From NCBI GenBank assembly GCA_021739645.1, contig JAIPBL010000009.1, positions 37,857-101,856 of the forward strand: a stretch of DNA of 64,000 nt, in the 5' to 3' direction. The position numbers and the translations under genes were made by a program. The notes beneath the pieces were generated by a model, which ran no database searches, had not been told where the DNA came from, and saw nothing but the letters and a program-made list of their open reading frames with translations. This document shows positions 13,856 through 22,627 of this stretch, piece by piece (the first letter of the stretch is position 1; each line of letters begins with the position of its first letter). This stretch comes from Saprospiraceae bacterium (lineage in GTDB: Bacteria; Bacteroidota; Bacteroidia; Chitinophagales; Saprospiraceae).

Positions 13856-16180
13856 ATGAAAAAAATATTACTAGCAGCCTTCACGCTTGCGCTATTTGTT
13901 AGTTCATCCGCCTTGGCTCAAAAGGGCGGCGGACTTCGGGGCAATGTTTTGGACAAGAATACAGGAGAACCCATTATGTTCGGGACAGTGTTGCTCCAAG
14001 GTACGAGCATAGGCACAAACACAGACGTTGATGGTTTCTTTAGCATCGGTAATGTCCCAGTTGGCAGTTATACCATGGTCGTTTCCTCTATTGGATTTGA
14101 CAGTGCTGCCGTGAAAGTTACCATCAAGGAAGGCGGCATCAGCAGTCATCAGGTGACATTAAGTGAAAGCAGCATCCAACTCGGTGCGGTCGAAATTTCC
14201 TCCCGGCGTGAACAAGCCCGGTCAGATGTCTCAATTTCAAAGGTGACAGTAACCGCCAACCAAATAAAGGCACTGCCGGGGACAGGTGGACAAGCCGATA
14301 TTGCACAGTACCTACCCGTCCTTCCAGGCATTATTTCTACTGGCGACCAAGGCGGCCAGATTTATATCCGGGGAGGTTCTCCCATCCAAAACCGGATTCT
14401 GCTTGATGGCATGACCATCTTCAATCCTTTCCACAGTATTGGTTTCTACTCAGTTTTTGAAACAGAGATAATCAAAACCGTGGACGTATTGACGGCAGGC
14501 TTCAATGCGGAATATGGGGGAAGGGTTTCAGCAGTTATTGACCTCAAAACTAGGGAAGGCAACCGGAAACGCATTTCTGGCTTAGTCAGTGCCAATCCTT
14601 TTCAGGCCAAGGCGGTTTTAGAGGGACCAATCAAGAAGTTTGAAGAAGGCGGGGGTAGCTCGTCGTTCATCTTTACTGCCAAGCACAGTTATATCAACGA
14701 GACTTCTCCGCTGCTGTATTCCTACGCCGTGGACACGACTTTTTATCCATCTGCTGGAGAGGGTCTTTCTGAAAATGACCGCAAGCGGCTGCCTTTTTCT
14801 TTCACTGATTTTTACGGAAAAATCTCTTTCATGGCTGCCAACGGAAGTAAATTGAACCTATTCGGGTTTAATTTCAACGACGATGTAAACTATATCGGTG
14901 TGGCTAAACTTGGGTGGCAAAACGTGGGAGGAGGAACAAGTTTTACACTCATTCCACCAAACTCAAACCTCATCATCGGCGGCACGGTAGCCTACTCGGA
15001 TTACAATATTGAGTTGCAGGAAGCAGGTGAGCAACCACGTTCAAGCGGAATTTCAAACTACAATGTGAAACTTGATTTCACCTATTTTGGGCTTCACAAT
15101 GAAATCAAGTACGGCTTTGAAATTATTGGATTGGACACTAGGTTTAAGTTCCGCAACTTCGTTGGTAACACCATCAATCAAAATAACAATACTTCGGAGC
15201 TTGGTGCTTTTGTGAAATACAAAGCCAAGTACGGCGATTTTATTTTTGAACCAAGCTTACGTTTGCAGGTGTATGCTTCGCAATCCAAAACTTTGCTGGA
15301 GCCGCGATTGGGCATGAAGTACAACGTGACCGATCATTTCAGGTTAAAAGCTGCAGGTGGGTTTTACTCGCAAAACTTAATTAGCAGCGTAAACGAACTG
15401 GATGTGGTAAACCTCTTCGTGGGATTCCTTACTGCCCCAGAGGAGCAAGTTTTCAAGTCTAACACTACCGAACTGGCTCCTCATCGCCTACAAAAAGCAG
15501 TACACGCCGTTTTCGGAACCGAAATTGATTTGGCAAAAAAGGTGGAATTAAATGTTGAGCCATATTACAAAGGGTTTACTCAACTTATTCAAATCAACAG
15601 AAACAAGCTCACGCCTACCGACCCGAATTTTGTCACCGAAAAAGGCAAGGCATACGGGATAGACCTTACACTCCGGTACGAGACCAAGAAAGTCTATCTC
15701 TGGGGTACCTACTCGCTGGCTTACGTTGACCGTGACGATGGTGAGCAGATTTATCCGACCATTTTCGACCGCAGACATAATGTCAACCTACTCGGCACCT
15801 ACAAGTTTGGCAAAACGAATGATTGGGAAGCTGCACTCCGATGGAACATGGGTTCCGGGTTTCCGTTTACCCTCACACAAGGATTTTATGAAAACACCAA
15901 CTTTGATGATGGTTTGAACACAAGCCCCCTCACCAACAATGGAGACCTGGGTGTTGTGCTAGATACCAAGCGCAATGGTGGCCGTTTGCCGTTTTACCAT
16001 CGGATGGATGGCTCTTTGAAAAGAACTTTCAAATTTGGCAAATACACCAGTTTGGAGGTAGTGGCCAGTGCCTCCAATATGTACAACCGGGAGAATATTT
16101 TCTACTTTGACAGGATACGGGCAAAACGAATCAATCAACTGCCTATCATGCCAAGCTTGGGCATTACTTTTAATTTTTAA
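13856..16180 (+). CDS. TonB-dependent outer-membrane receptor with N-terminal carboxypeptidase-regulatory-like domain
   Basis: A 774-aa protein. The start at 13856 opens a signal peptide ending SSSALAQ. Residues ~25-110 are a CarboxypepD_reg-like beta domain (GNVLDKNTGEPIMFGTVLLQ). A plug domain follows with GQADIAQYLPVLPGIISTGDQGGQIYIRGGSPIQNRILLDG, the family's IRGG...N-LLDG block. The rest is the 22-strand barrel, ending in LPIMPSLGITFNF with a C-terminal phenylalanine. No SusD partner or TonB/ExbBD genes are adjacent, so the ligand is unknown. It is not a SusC-type protein, since it lacks the EVVVVGYGT segment. It may be transcribed alone, 70 bp ahead of sucC. Confidence 0.9.
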   Translation: MKKILLAAFTLALFVSSSALAQKGGGLRGNVLDKNTGEPIMFGTVLLQGTSIGTNTDVDGFFSIGNVPVGSYTMVVSSIGFDSAAVKVTIKEGGISSHQVTLSESSIQLGAVEISSRREQARSDVSISKVTVTANQIKALPGTGGQADIAQYLPVLPGIISTGDQGGQIYIRGGSPIQNRILLDGMTIFNPFHSIGFYSVFETEIIKTVDVLTAGFNAEYGGRVSAVIDLKTREGNRKRISGLVSANPFQAKAVLEGPIKKFEEGGGSSSFIFTAKHSYINETSPLLYSYAVDTTFYPSAGEGLSENDRKRLPFSFTDFYGKISFMAANGSKLNLFGFNFNDDVNYIGVAKLGWQNVGGGTSFTLIPPNSNLIIGGTVAYSDYNIELQEAGEQPRSSGISNYNVKLDFTYFGLHNEIKYGFEIIGLDTRFKFRNFVGNTINQNNNTSELGAFVKYKAKYGDFIFEPSLRLQVYASQSKTLLEPRLGMKYNVTDHFRLKAAGGFYSQNLISSVNELDVVNLFVGFLTAPEEQVFKSNTTELAPHRLQKAVHAVFGTEIDLAKKVELNVEPYYKGFTQLIQINRNKLTPTDPNFVTEKGKAYGIDLTLRYETKKVYLWGTYSLAYVDRDDGEQIYPTIFDRRHNVNLLGTYKFGKTNDWEAALRWNMGSGFPFTLTQGFYENTNFDDGLNTSPLTNNGDLGVVLDTKRNGGRLPFYHRMDGSLKRTFKFGKYTSLEVVASASNMYNRENIFYFDRIRAKRINQLPIMPSLGITFNF

Positions 16181-16250
16181 TATAAAATATGGACTTGAAT
16201 TGGGGGCATCTTAAAAATCCTCTACGCTCAAATCCTCAAACTCATATACA

Positions 16251-17456
16251 ATGAATCTTCACGAATATCAAGGGAAAGAATTACTGAAAAAATTTGGTGT
16301 CGCCATCCAAGATGGCATTGTGGCCACCACGGTTGAGGAGGCCATTGACGCTTGGAAAAAAATCAGGGAAACTACCGGGACTGACTTTGTGGTGGTGAAA
16401 GCACAAATCCATGCAGGTGGAAGGGGAAAAGGCGGCGGAGTGAAAATTGCCAAAAACCTGGAACAGCTAAAAGAGCATGCCGGAAACATCATAGGAATGA
16501 TGCTCAAAACCCCGCAAACCCCGGGTGGTATGGATGGCGAAGGCAAATTGGTGCGCAAAGTGCTAATCGCTGAAGACAGCTACCGTCCTGACTTTGATGC
16601 CTGCTCAGAATACTACATGTCCATATTGTTGGACAGGGAAAAAAAGTGCAACGTCATCATCTACTCCACCGAAGGTGGAATGGACATCGAAAAAGTGGCC
16701 GAGGAAACGCCAGACCTCGTCCACTCAGAGTGGATTGACGCTGAACTTGGACTCCAAGCCTTCCAGTGCCGCAAAATCGCCTTCAACCTCGGCCTAAGTG
16801 GCGCCGCCTTTAAGAACATGGTGAAATTTGTGCAGCAACTCTACGCTGCCTTCTTGGGTTCAGATGCTTCGCTTTTTGAAATAAACCCGGTGCTGAAAAC
16901 TGCCGATGATAGAATCATTGCCGTGGACAGCAAGGTAAGCCTTGATGAAAATGCACTTTTCCGCCATCCAGAATTGGAGGCTATGCACGATTCCCTTGAA
17001 GACGACCCAACGGAGGTTGAGGCCAAATCACACGACCTGAACTACGTCAAGCTAGACGGTAATGTGGGCTGCATGGTGAACGGTGCTGGGTTGGCGATGG
17101 CGACGATGGATATCATCAAGCTTTCCGGTGGTGAGCCAGCCAACTTCCTCGACGTGGGCGGCACTGCCGATGCCCAGCGGGTGGAAAAAGCTTTCCGCAT
17201 CATCTTGAAAGACCCAGCCGTAAAGGCCATTCTCATCAATATTTTTGGTGGAATCGTTCGTTGTGATAGGGTAGCACAAGGCGTGGTGGACGCATACAAA
17301 AACATGGGCAACATCAATGTTCCCATCATCGTCCGCCTTCAAGGCACGAATGCCGACTTGGCGAAGATAATCATTGACGAGTCAGGCTTGAAGGTACAAT
17401 CTGCCATTTTGCTGCAAGAAGCAGCCGATAGGGTAAGGGAAGTGCTGGCAGCTTGA
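16251..17456 (+). CDS. sucC: Succinate-CoA ligase (ADP-forming) subunit beta
   Basis: A 401-aa ATP-grasp subunit of the TCA-cycle enzyme that makes succinate and ATP/GTP from succinyl-CoA. The family start MNLHEYQGKELLKKFGV is intact, with AGGRGKGGGVKIA in the nucleotide-binding part, FEINPV in the grasp domain, and the C-terminal GGIVRCDRVAQGVVDA with RLQGTNADLAKII. The partner sucD does not follow; instead there is a palindrome, a terminator and tRNA-Glu. In many Bacteroidota the two subunits are unlinked, so this is not in itself abnormal. Confidence 0.95.
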   Translation: MNLHEYQGKELLKKFGVAIQDGIVATTVEEAIDAWKKIRETTGTDFVVVKAQIHAGGRGKGGGVKIAKNLEQLKEHAGNIIGMMLKTPQTPGGMDGEGKLVRKVLIAEDSYRPDFDACSEYYMSILLDREKKCNVIIYSTEGGMDIEKVAEETPDLVHSEWIDAELGLQAFQCRKIAFNLGLSGAAFKNMVKFVQQLYAAFLGSDASLFEINPVLKTADDRIIAVDSKVSLDENALFRHPELEAMHDSLEDDPTEVEAKSHDLNYVKLDGNVGCMVNGAGLAMATMDIIKLSGGEPANFLDVGGTADAQRVEKAFRIILKDPAVKAILINIFGGIVRCDRVAQGVVDAYKNMGNINVPIIVRLQGTNADLAKIIIDESGLKVQSAILLQEAADRVREVLAA

Positions 17457-17473
17457 TTTGTTGGCTTAACAAC

Positions 17474-17506
17474 AACGTCGTCGAGGTCCAGCACCTCGAC
17501 GACGTT
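17474..17506. repeat. Perfect 14-bp palindrome
   Basis: Arms aacgtcgtcgaggt (17474-17487) and acctcgacgacgtt (17493-17506) pair perfectly over a ccagc loop. It resembles the palindrome at 909-941 in size and intergenic location but not in sequence. Confidence 0.75.
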
Positions 17507-17523
17507 AACTGCTTGAAAATGAA

Positions 17524-17557
17524 AAAAGCCCTTGCAACAACTGTCGCAAGGGCTTTT
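17524..17557. terminator. Terminator between sucC and tRNA-Glu
   Basis: Arms aaaagcccttgc and gcaagggctttt (17524-17535 and 17546-17557) pair perfectly, with A and T runs on the two sides, so it can act for sucC and for the minus-strand tRNA. Confidence 0.85.
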
Positions 17558-17605
17558 GAATAGATGGCTATCTTGTCTCTGACTGCAAACTGCCAACTTA
17601 AATAG

Positions 17606-17678
17606 TACCCCGTACGGGATTTGAACCCGTGTTAACGCCGTGAAAGGGCGCCGTCCTAGACCCCTAGACGAACGGGGC
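17606..17678 (-). tRNA. tRNA-Glu (UUC)
   Basis: A 73-nt minus-strand cloverleaf: acceptor gccccgt/acggggt (a G-U at 1:72), anticodon loop with TTC, T arm cgggttcaaatcccg, and A at the discriminator position. The CCA is not encoded. Confidence 0.93.
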
Positions 17679-17818
17679 GTACTTTATTTCAATATTGCTT
17701 TCTTTCAAAAGCGGGGCAAAGATAGGACTGTTTTCAAAAAAGCAAAGCCGAGGCGATCTTTTTTTTCTTTGGCGGGAATTGCATTGCCAAAAGGATGCAA
17801 TAAATACCAGTAGCTGCT

Positions 17819-17826
17819 TACCTTTG
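17819..17826 (+). promoter_or_regulatory. Putative Bacteroidota -7 element for gap
   Basis: TACCTTTG, identical to the tRNA-His -7 octamer, 152 bp upstream of the gap ATG. No clear -33 TTTG. The remaining sequence between tRNA-Glu and gap shows no gene. Confidence 0.5.
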
Positions 17827-17977
17827 CTCACCTTAAAAAACTCAGGCTAAAACCGACGAGCGGCCTGCAAAAGTTCCGAACCTTGCCAAATTATCCTGAA
17901 AGCCCATTGGCTTTTACCCTGTGCAGTAATCAAGAATCTTTATTTACCATAAAATAATCATAAACCAGTATCCAACT

Positions 17978-18979
17978 ATGGCTCTTAAAATTGCAATCAA
18001 CGGTTTTGGCCGAATTGGCCGCCTCACCATGCGCAACCTCCTGAAAAAAGAAGGCATTCAAGTGGTGGCCATCAACGACCTCACTGATAATCAAACCCTT
18101 GCTCACCTCTTCAAGTACGACACCATGCAGGGCAAGTTCCAGGGCGAAGTGTCTGCCGATGACGACTATCTCTACTTTAACGGACAAAAAATCCTTGGCT
18201 CTGCCATTCGGAATCCTGCTGAACTACCTTGGAAAGAACTCGGCGTGGACGTAGTGCTCGAATGCACGGGTATTTTCCTCGACAAAGAAAAGGCTGGCCT
18301 GCACTTACAGGCAGGTGCCAAGCGGGTCGTGTTGTCTGCCCCGCCAAAAGCCGACGACGTACCGACTTTCGTAATCGGAGCGAACCACCAGGACATGAAG
18401 CCGACCGACACCATCATGTCGAATGCAAGCTGCACCACCAACTGCCTCGTCCCTCTCGTGCTCGTTTTGGACAAAGCCTTCGGCATTGAGCAGTTCTTCA
18501 TGAACACCATCCACGCTTACACCAGCGACCAAAACATCCAAGATGGCCCGCACCGTGACCTCCGCCGTGCCCGTGCTGCTGCGCAGAACATCGTGCCGAC
18601 CAGTACCGGCGCTGCCAAAGCGGTTGTGCTCGTTGCACCGCACCTGAAAGGTAAAATCGCTGCCCACTCGCTGCGTGTTCCTGTAGCCACGGGTTCTTTG
18701 ACCGACCTCGTTTGCACCCTCAAAAAAGGAGCAACGGTAGAAGAAATCAATGCCGAATTTGAGAAAGCAGCCAAAGGCCACCTGAAAGGCATCCTCGAAT
18801 ACTGCACCGACCCAATCGTTTCCAGCGACATCGTCACCAATCCGCACTCCAGCATCTTCGACGCTGGCTTGACACAGGCCAACGGCAACACCTGCCGGGT
18901 GGTAGGTTGGTACGACAACGAAGCTGGCTACTCTGCCCGTCTGGCCGATTTGGCTGAAATGGCTGGCAACCAGGGATAA
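17978..18979 (+). CDS. gap: Glyceraldehyde-3-phosphate dehydrogenase, type I
   Basis: A 333-aa NAD-dependent glycolytic enzyme. The Rossmann start is INGFGRIGRL, the catalytic Cys152 sits in SNASCTTNCL, and the family's AYTSDQNIQDGPHRDLRRARAA and NEAGYSARLADL blocks are intact. Codon use is markedly GC-rich, as expected for a highly expressed gene. It precedes pgk in the same direction with 150 bp between, containing a probable terminator and a hairpin, so the two may be separately transcribed. Confidence 0.96.
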   Translation: MALKIAINGFGRIGRLTMRNLLKKEGIQVVAINDLTDNQTLAHLFKYDTMQGKFQGEVSADDDYLYFNGQKILGSAIRNPAELPWKELGVDVVLECTGIFLDKEKAGLHLQAGAKRVVLSAPPKADDVPTFVIGANHQDMKPTDTIMSNASCTTNCLVPLVLVLDKAFGIEQFFMNTIHAYTSDQNIQDGPHRDLRRARAAAQNIVPTSTGAAKAVVLVAPHLKGKIAAHSLRVPVATGSLTDLVCTLKKGATVEEINAEFEKAAKGHLKGILEYCTDPIVSSDIVTNPHSSIFDAGLTQANGNTCRVVGWYDNEAGYSARLADLAEMAGNQG

Positions 18980-19002
18980 GATTTGAATTAGTATGAAACA
19001 AA

Positions 19003-19040
19003 GGCACTACCTGGTTTTAAAGGCCGGTGTAGTGTCTTTT
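19003..19040 (+). terminator. Terminator after gap
   Basis: The stem ggcactacc/ggtgtagtg(t)c, imperfect at one base, is followed by a run of seven T. Confidence 0.6.
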
Positions 19041-19055
19041 TTTGTTTGTAAACTT

Positions 19056-19123
19056 GCCATTGGGCATTTGTCATTTGGGAGTTCTGTTTTCCATCCAATG
19101 ACCAATGACCAATGACCAATGAC
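19056..19123. repeat. Word-iterated hairpin in the pgk leader (ccaatga x4)
   Basis: Positions 19095-19123 are four perfect tandem copies of the heptamer ccaatga. A decayed complementary set (cattgg, catttg) lies at 19056-19078, so the region can fold back. An in-frame ATG at 19112 comes from the repeat itself and is not the pgk start. Confidence 0.75.
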
Positions 19124-19129
19124 TTTTCT

Positions 19130-20335
19130 ATGAAAAACATCAATTTCCAAGGCAAAAAAGCAATCATGCGGGTGGACTTCAACGTGCCACTTGACAAGCA
19201 ATACAACATCACTGACGATACCCGGATGCAGCAAGCATTGCCAACCATAAAGCATGTTTTGAATAGAGGTGGTGCAGTCGTGCTGATGTCCCACCTCGGC
19301 AGGCCACTGGCAAAGCTGAATGAAGATGGCACAGTGAATGTCGAGAAGTTCACACTAGACCACCTGACCAAGCCACTGGCAGAAATGCTGGGGACTCGTG
19401 TCAGCTTTTGTCCCGAAACGGTGGGTGAAACTGCCTCAAAAATGGCCGCAGCACTGCGCCCAGGCGAAGTGCTGCTCCTCGAAAACACCCGTTTTCAAAA
19501 AGAAGAGGAAAAAGGTGACGTGGAGTTCGCCAAAAAACTTGCAGCACTTGGTGACATCTACGTGAATGATGCCTTTGGAACTGCGCACCGGGCACATGCC
19601 AGCACGACCGTCATGGCGCAGTTTTTTCCGAAGGAAAACAGGACGTTTGGGTTTTTGATGGAGAGTGAAATCGAGAACGCAGGAAAGGTGCTGAACAATC
19701 CCCAAAGGCCGTTCACGGCCATCACCGGCGGTGCCAAGGTGAGTGACAAAATAGTTTTGCTTGAACGCTTCCTCGACCTTGTGGACAATATCATCATCGG
19801 AGGCGGCATGGCCTATACATTCTTCAAGGCGCAGGGTGGGCAGATTGGCAATTCGCTGGTAGAAGCCGACAAACTAGACATGGCACTTGACTTGCTGCGC
19901 AAGGCGGAAGCCAAGGGTGTGAAAATATACTTGCCCGTGGACAGTGTGGTGGCCGATAAATTTGATGCTGCCGCAAATTTCAAAACAACTCCCAGCAACG
20001 AAATCCCGGACGGCTGGATGGGTCTTGACATTGGCGAACAGGCAATCGGTTCTTTTCAAAAAGTAATCATGGATTCTAAAACCATCATCTGGAACGGCCC
20101 AATGGGCGTGTTCGAGATGCCGAACTTTGCGAACGGTACCAAATCAATTACCCTTGCAGTAGCAAAGGCCACTAAAGGCGGTGCTTTCTCCCTCGTTGGC
20201 GGCGGCGACAGCGTGGCAGCAGTGAACCAGATGGGGCTTTCTGACCAAGTGAGCTTCGTGAGTACAGGCGGCGGTGCCATGCTGGAAATGCTGGAAGGCA
20301 AGGAGTTGCCGGGCATTAAGGCGATTACTGCATAA
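19130..20335 (+). CDS. pgk: Phosphoglycerate kinase
   Basis: A 401-aa glycolytic kinase that makes ATP from 1,3-bisphosphoglycerate. ATG 19130 gives the standard N-terminus MKNINFQGKKAIMRVDFNVP; the ATG at 19112 lies in a heptamer repeat. Family blocks are LMSHLGRP, LLLENTRF, NDAFGTAHRAHAST, ITGGAKVSDKI and the C-terminal GGGDSVAAV with FVSTGGGAMLEMLEGKELPG. It is downstream of gap. Confidence 0.96.
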   Translation: MKNINFQGKKAIMRVDFNVPLDKQYNITDDTRMQQALPTIKHVLNRGGAVVLMSHLGRPLAKLNEDGTVNVEKFTLDHLTKPLAEMLGTRVSFCPETVGETASKMAAALRPGEVLLLENTRFQKEEEKGDVEFAKKLAALGDIYVNDAFGTAHRAHASTTVMAQFFPKENRTFGFLMESEIENAGKVLNNPQRPFTAITGGAKVSDKIVLLERFLDLVDNIIIGGGMAYTFFKAQGGQIGNSLVEADKLDMALDLLRKAEAKGVKIYLPVDSVVADKFDAAANFKTTPSNEIPDGWMGLDIGEQAIGSFQKVIMDSKTIIWNGPMGVFEMPNFANGTKSITLAVAKATKGGAFSLVGGGDSVAAVNQMGLSDQVSFVSTGGGAMLEMLEGKELPGIKAITA

Positions 20336-20345
20336 ATGCTACTTT

Positions 20346-20407
20346 CTCTGTGCCCTCCGTGTCCTCTGTGGTTCGTTTTTGCCACAGAGGCCACAGTGGG
20401 CACGGAG
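20346..20407. repeat. Word-iterated hairpin (ctctgtgg / ccacagag)
   Basis: Arms 20346-20371 and 20382-20407 match at 22 of 26 positions. Each arm carries several variants of a ctctgtg/ctccgtg word. It occupies the gap between pgk and the serine hydrolase gene; the rest of the gap shows no gene. Confidence 0.75.
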
Positions 20408-20521
20408 ATTTAACCTTCCGACAGTTTTATTAACCTTAATTAACCTCCATCCCTGCCTTCAATCAGGTACTTCACCGACATTTGCAGCGGCAATATTGCC
20501 AAAGGCAACCAAGCACCTGAT

Positions 20522-21979
20522 ATGAATTTCAAGACTTTCCTAACTTATAGCTTCCTTTTTGCGGCAACTTCTTTCCTATTTGCCCAAAGCACCCCAAACA
20601 TTGCGGAGCAGCTGAAAACAGCCCTCGACGAAGCTGCTCAAAACGGTTGGTCGGGGTCAGTCATCGTTACCCAAAATGGCAAAATGCTGGTGGAAAATGG
20701 GTATGGCCTGGCTGACCGGGAGTCCAAAAAACCGCAGACCGCCCAAACGGTGTTCAGCATCGGCAGCATTACAAAACAGTTTACGGCGGCGGCAATTCTG
20801 AAATTGGAATGTATGGGGAAACTCAGCACAGATGACATACTGTCCAAATATTTTCCCGATGCTCCAGCCGAACAGGCCAATATCAGGCTTCACCAACTTC
20901 TGACCCACACGGCTGGCTTCCCCGGTGCAATTGGAGATGATTATGAAAACGTGGACGCTGCTGCCTTTGCAAAGCTGGCCTTTGAAAGCCCATTGGGTAA
21001 CCCACCGGGCAAAGTTTATGAATACTCCAATGTCGGCTTTAGTCTGCTCGGCATCATCGTCGAGCAGGTAAGTGGAGTGGGGTATGAGCAGTTCCTTCGG
21101 GAAAACCTTTGGCTGCCTGCCGGGATGAACAGCACTGGCTACCTTTTGCCCAAATTTCCGAAGGAAAACCTGGCAGTGGGCTACCGCAACGACAAACGAT
21201 GGGGAACCGCCATGGACCGGCCTTGGATGAGCGACGGCCCAAGTTGGCATTTGCGGGCAAACGGCGGCGTACTTTCTACCGTTGGTGATATGCACCGTTG
21301 GTATTTGTCGCTGAAAAACAACACGGTTTTACCCAAAACCGCCACCGACAAGCTCTTCACGCCCTATGTGGCGGAAGGCCCAGAAGGCCACAGCCACTAC
21401 GGCTACGGTTGGGTGGTGCAGGATTTGGATGGGGAAAAACTAATCTGGCACAACGGCGGCAACGGGGTTTACAATGCAAACATGACTTTCATTCCAGCGC
21501 AAGACATTTGCATCGTGGCCTCCAGCAATTCCAATAGCAGAAGCAGCGACAACATCGCCATGCGCATGATGGGAATTTTGTTGGGTAAGGATTTCGGCGG
21601 GCAAGAGGGCGAGGAAATGGACTACATGGACAACCCTGTCACCAATGCCATCTACAACGAAATGATGGAAAAGGGTGCGACCAACTTTCGGGAAAACAGC
21701 CTGGCCATCCTCAAAAATGCAGGTTTTGACAATGAGGACGATATGCTACTGCTCGGTGTCGGCGAGCGCTTACTTGACGAGGAAAAATGGCAGGAAGGAC
21801 TGGCGTTGTACGAGGTTTATACCCGACTTTTTCCAAAAATAATTGTTTCATGGACCCACTTGGGCAGGTGCAGAAAGGAGCTTGGCGACGTGAAAGGAGC
21901 GAAAGCTGCTTGGGAAACCTCCGTTTCGCTCCGGCCAAAGAACAACCCAGCGGTGAGTTGGCTGAAAGCTATGGAATAA
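20522..21979 (+). CDS. Secreted beta-lactamase-fold serine hydrolase with C-terminal TPR-like region
   Basis: A 485-aa protein with a signal peptide (MNFKTFLTYSFLFAATSFLFAQ). The class C beta-lactamase/transpeptidase fold covers ~25-370: nucleophile Ser82 and Lys85 in SITK, Tyr168-Ser-Asn170, and HNGG at 310-313 in place of KTG. Members include esterases, D-aminopeptidases and PBP-like enzymes; true beta-lactam resistance is not implied. The last ~100 residues contain TPR-like helices (EKWQEGLALYEVYTRLFPKI...SWTHLGRCRKELGDVKGAKAAW). This tail is common in Bacteroidota homologues and suggests a protein partner. It converges with a small membrane protein gene, two bases between stops. Confidence 0.85.
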   Translation: MNFKTFLTYSFLFAATSFLFAQSTPNIAEQLKTALDEAAQNGWSGSVIVTQNGKMLVENGYGLADRESKKPQTAQTVFSIGSITKQFTAAAILKLECMGKLSTDDILSKYFPDAPAEQANIRLHQLLTHTAGFPGAIGDDYENVDAAAFAKLAFESPLGNPPGKVYEYSNVGFSLLGIIVEQVSGVGYEQFLRENLWLPAGMNSTGYLLPKFPKENLAVGYRNDKRWGTAMDRPWMSDGPSWHLRANGGVLSTVGDMHRWYLSLKNNTVLPKTATDKLFTPYVAEGPEGHSHYGYGWVVQDLDGEKLIWHNGGNGVYNANMTFIPAQDICIVASSNSNSRSSDNIAMRMMGILLGKDFGGQEGEEMDYMDNPVTNAIYNEMMEKGATNFRENSLAILKNAGFDNEDDMLLLGVGERLLDEEKWQEGLALYEVYTRLFPKIIVSWTHLGRCRKELGDVKGAKAAWETSVSLRPKNNPAVSWLKAME

Positions 21980-21981
21980 TA

Positions 21982-22503
21982 TCACCTCGTCGCCCACCAA
22001 ACCAGCCCAGCTATTACGCCACCAATTATCAGCACTTCCAGCAGGTTGCCAAGCTGACGGCTTTTTACCCGCACATTGATGGTGGTAATCAAGGCGATGA
22101 GGAGTGCAATGACGGACATGACGAGAATCATGGCACCCGTGGCACCTGTCACTTCTTCCATGTTTTGCGATTTCGCAACGACTGGGAACACGATAAGAAA
22201 CGCCGTCGTTAACAACGAGGCGACAAACCCGACCATCACGCCGCCGAGCAACAATTTCCAGGCTTGAATACCTTTGGCAAGGTTATTCACGCTGCGCACC
22301 GTAGTACTCACCACCAGCCAAAGACCGAGCAACATCAACCCGATGGTGGCCTCATCAGCATAGCGCCCAAAGAGTCCGGCAAGCTTTTCTTGAAAAAAAA
22401 GTAAGCCGATAAAAATGCTTGTAAGTATTGCACCGGCTATGATGACTGTGCGCACAAGGACGCTATTATCTACATCGGAGATGGGTGCTTTCCTGTTGGC
22501 CAT
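21982..22503 (-). CDS. Small four-helix integral membrane protein, unknown function
   Basis: A 173-aa protein with four predicted membrane segments at about residues 17-36, 52-68, 84-110 and 121-142 plus a C-terminal one (LEVLIIGGVIAGLVWWA). The N-terminal 14 residues are polar. I do not recognise the family. It is convergent with the serine hydrolase gene and divergent from the PhyH gene, so no operon partner helps to place it. Confidence 0.7.
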   Translation of the reverse strand: MANRKAPISDVDNSVLVRTVIIAGAILTSIFIGLLFFQEKLAGLFGRYADEATIGLMLLGLWLVVSTTVRSVNNLAKGIQAWKLLLGGVMVGFVASLLTTAFLIVFPVVAKSQNMEEVTGATGAMILVMSVIALLIALITTINVRVKSRQLGNLLEVLIIGGVIAGLVWWATR

Positions 22504-22563
22504 GTTTTATGTTTTTGGTGAAATTAGAATGCAAAACAACGTAAATAATTAAGTTGTGGAAGT

Positions 22564-22571
22564 TAGATTTG
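22564..22571 (+). promoter_or_regulatory. Putative Bacteroidota -7 element for the PhyH gene
   Basis: TAGATTTG fits TAnnTTTG. It lies downstream of the earliest in-frame start (22556), which favours the ATG at 22628. Confidence 0.5.
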
Positions 22572-22627
22572 CCTTGATTAAAGTTTTTTATACCATCAAG
22601 GCGGTGCACCATAAATCATATCAACCA

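Noticed and set aside
19095..19123. ccaatga heptamers as CRISPR or VNTR minisatellite
   Set aside because: Only four copies without spacers, with a complementary arm; treated as a word-iterated hairpin.
20522..21979. Antibiotic beta-lactamase
   Set aside because: The fold and SITK motif are shared with many non-lactamase hydrolases; the third motif is HNGG rather than KTG, so resistance cannot be claimed.
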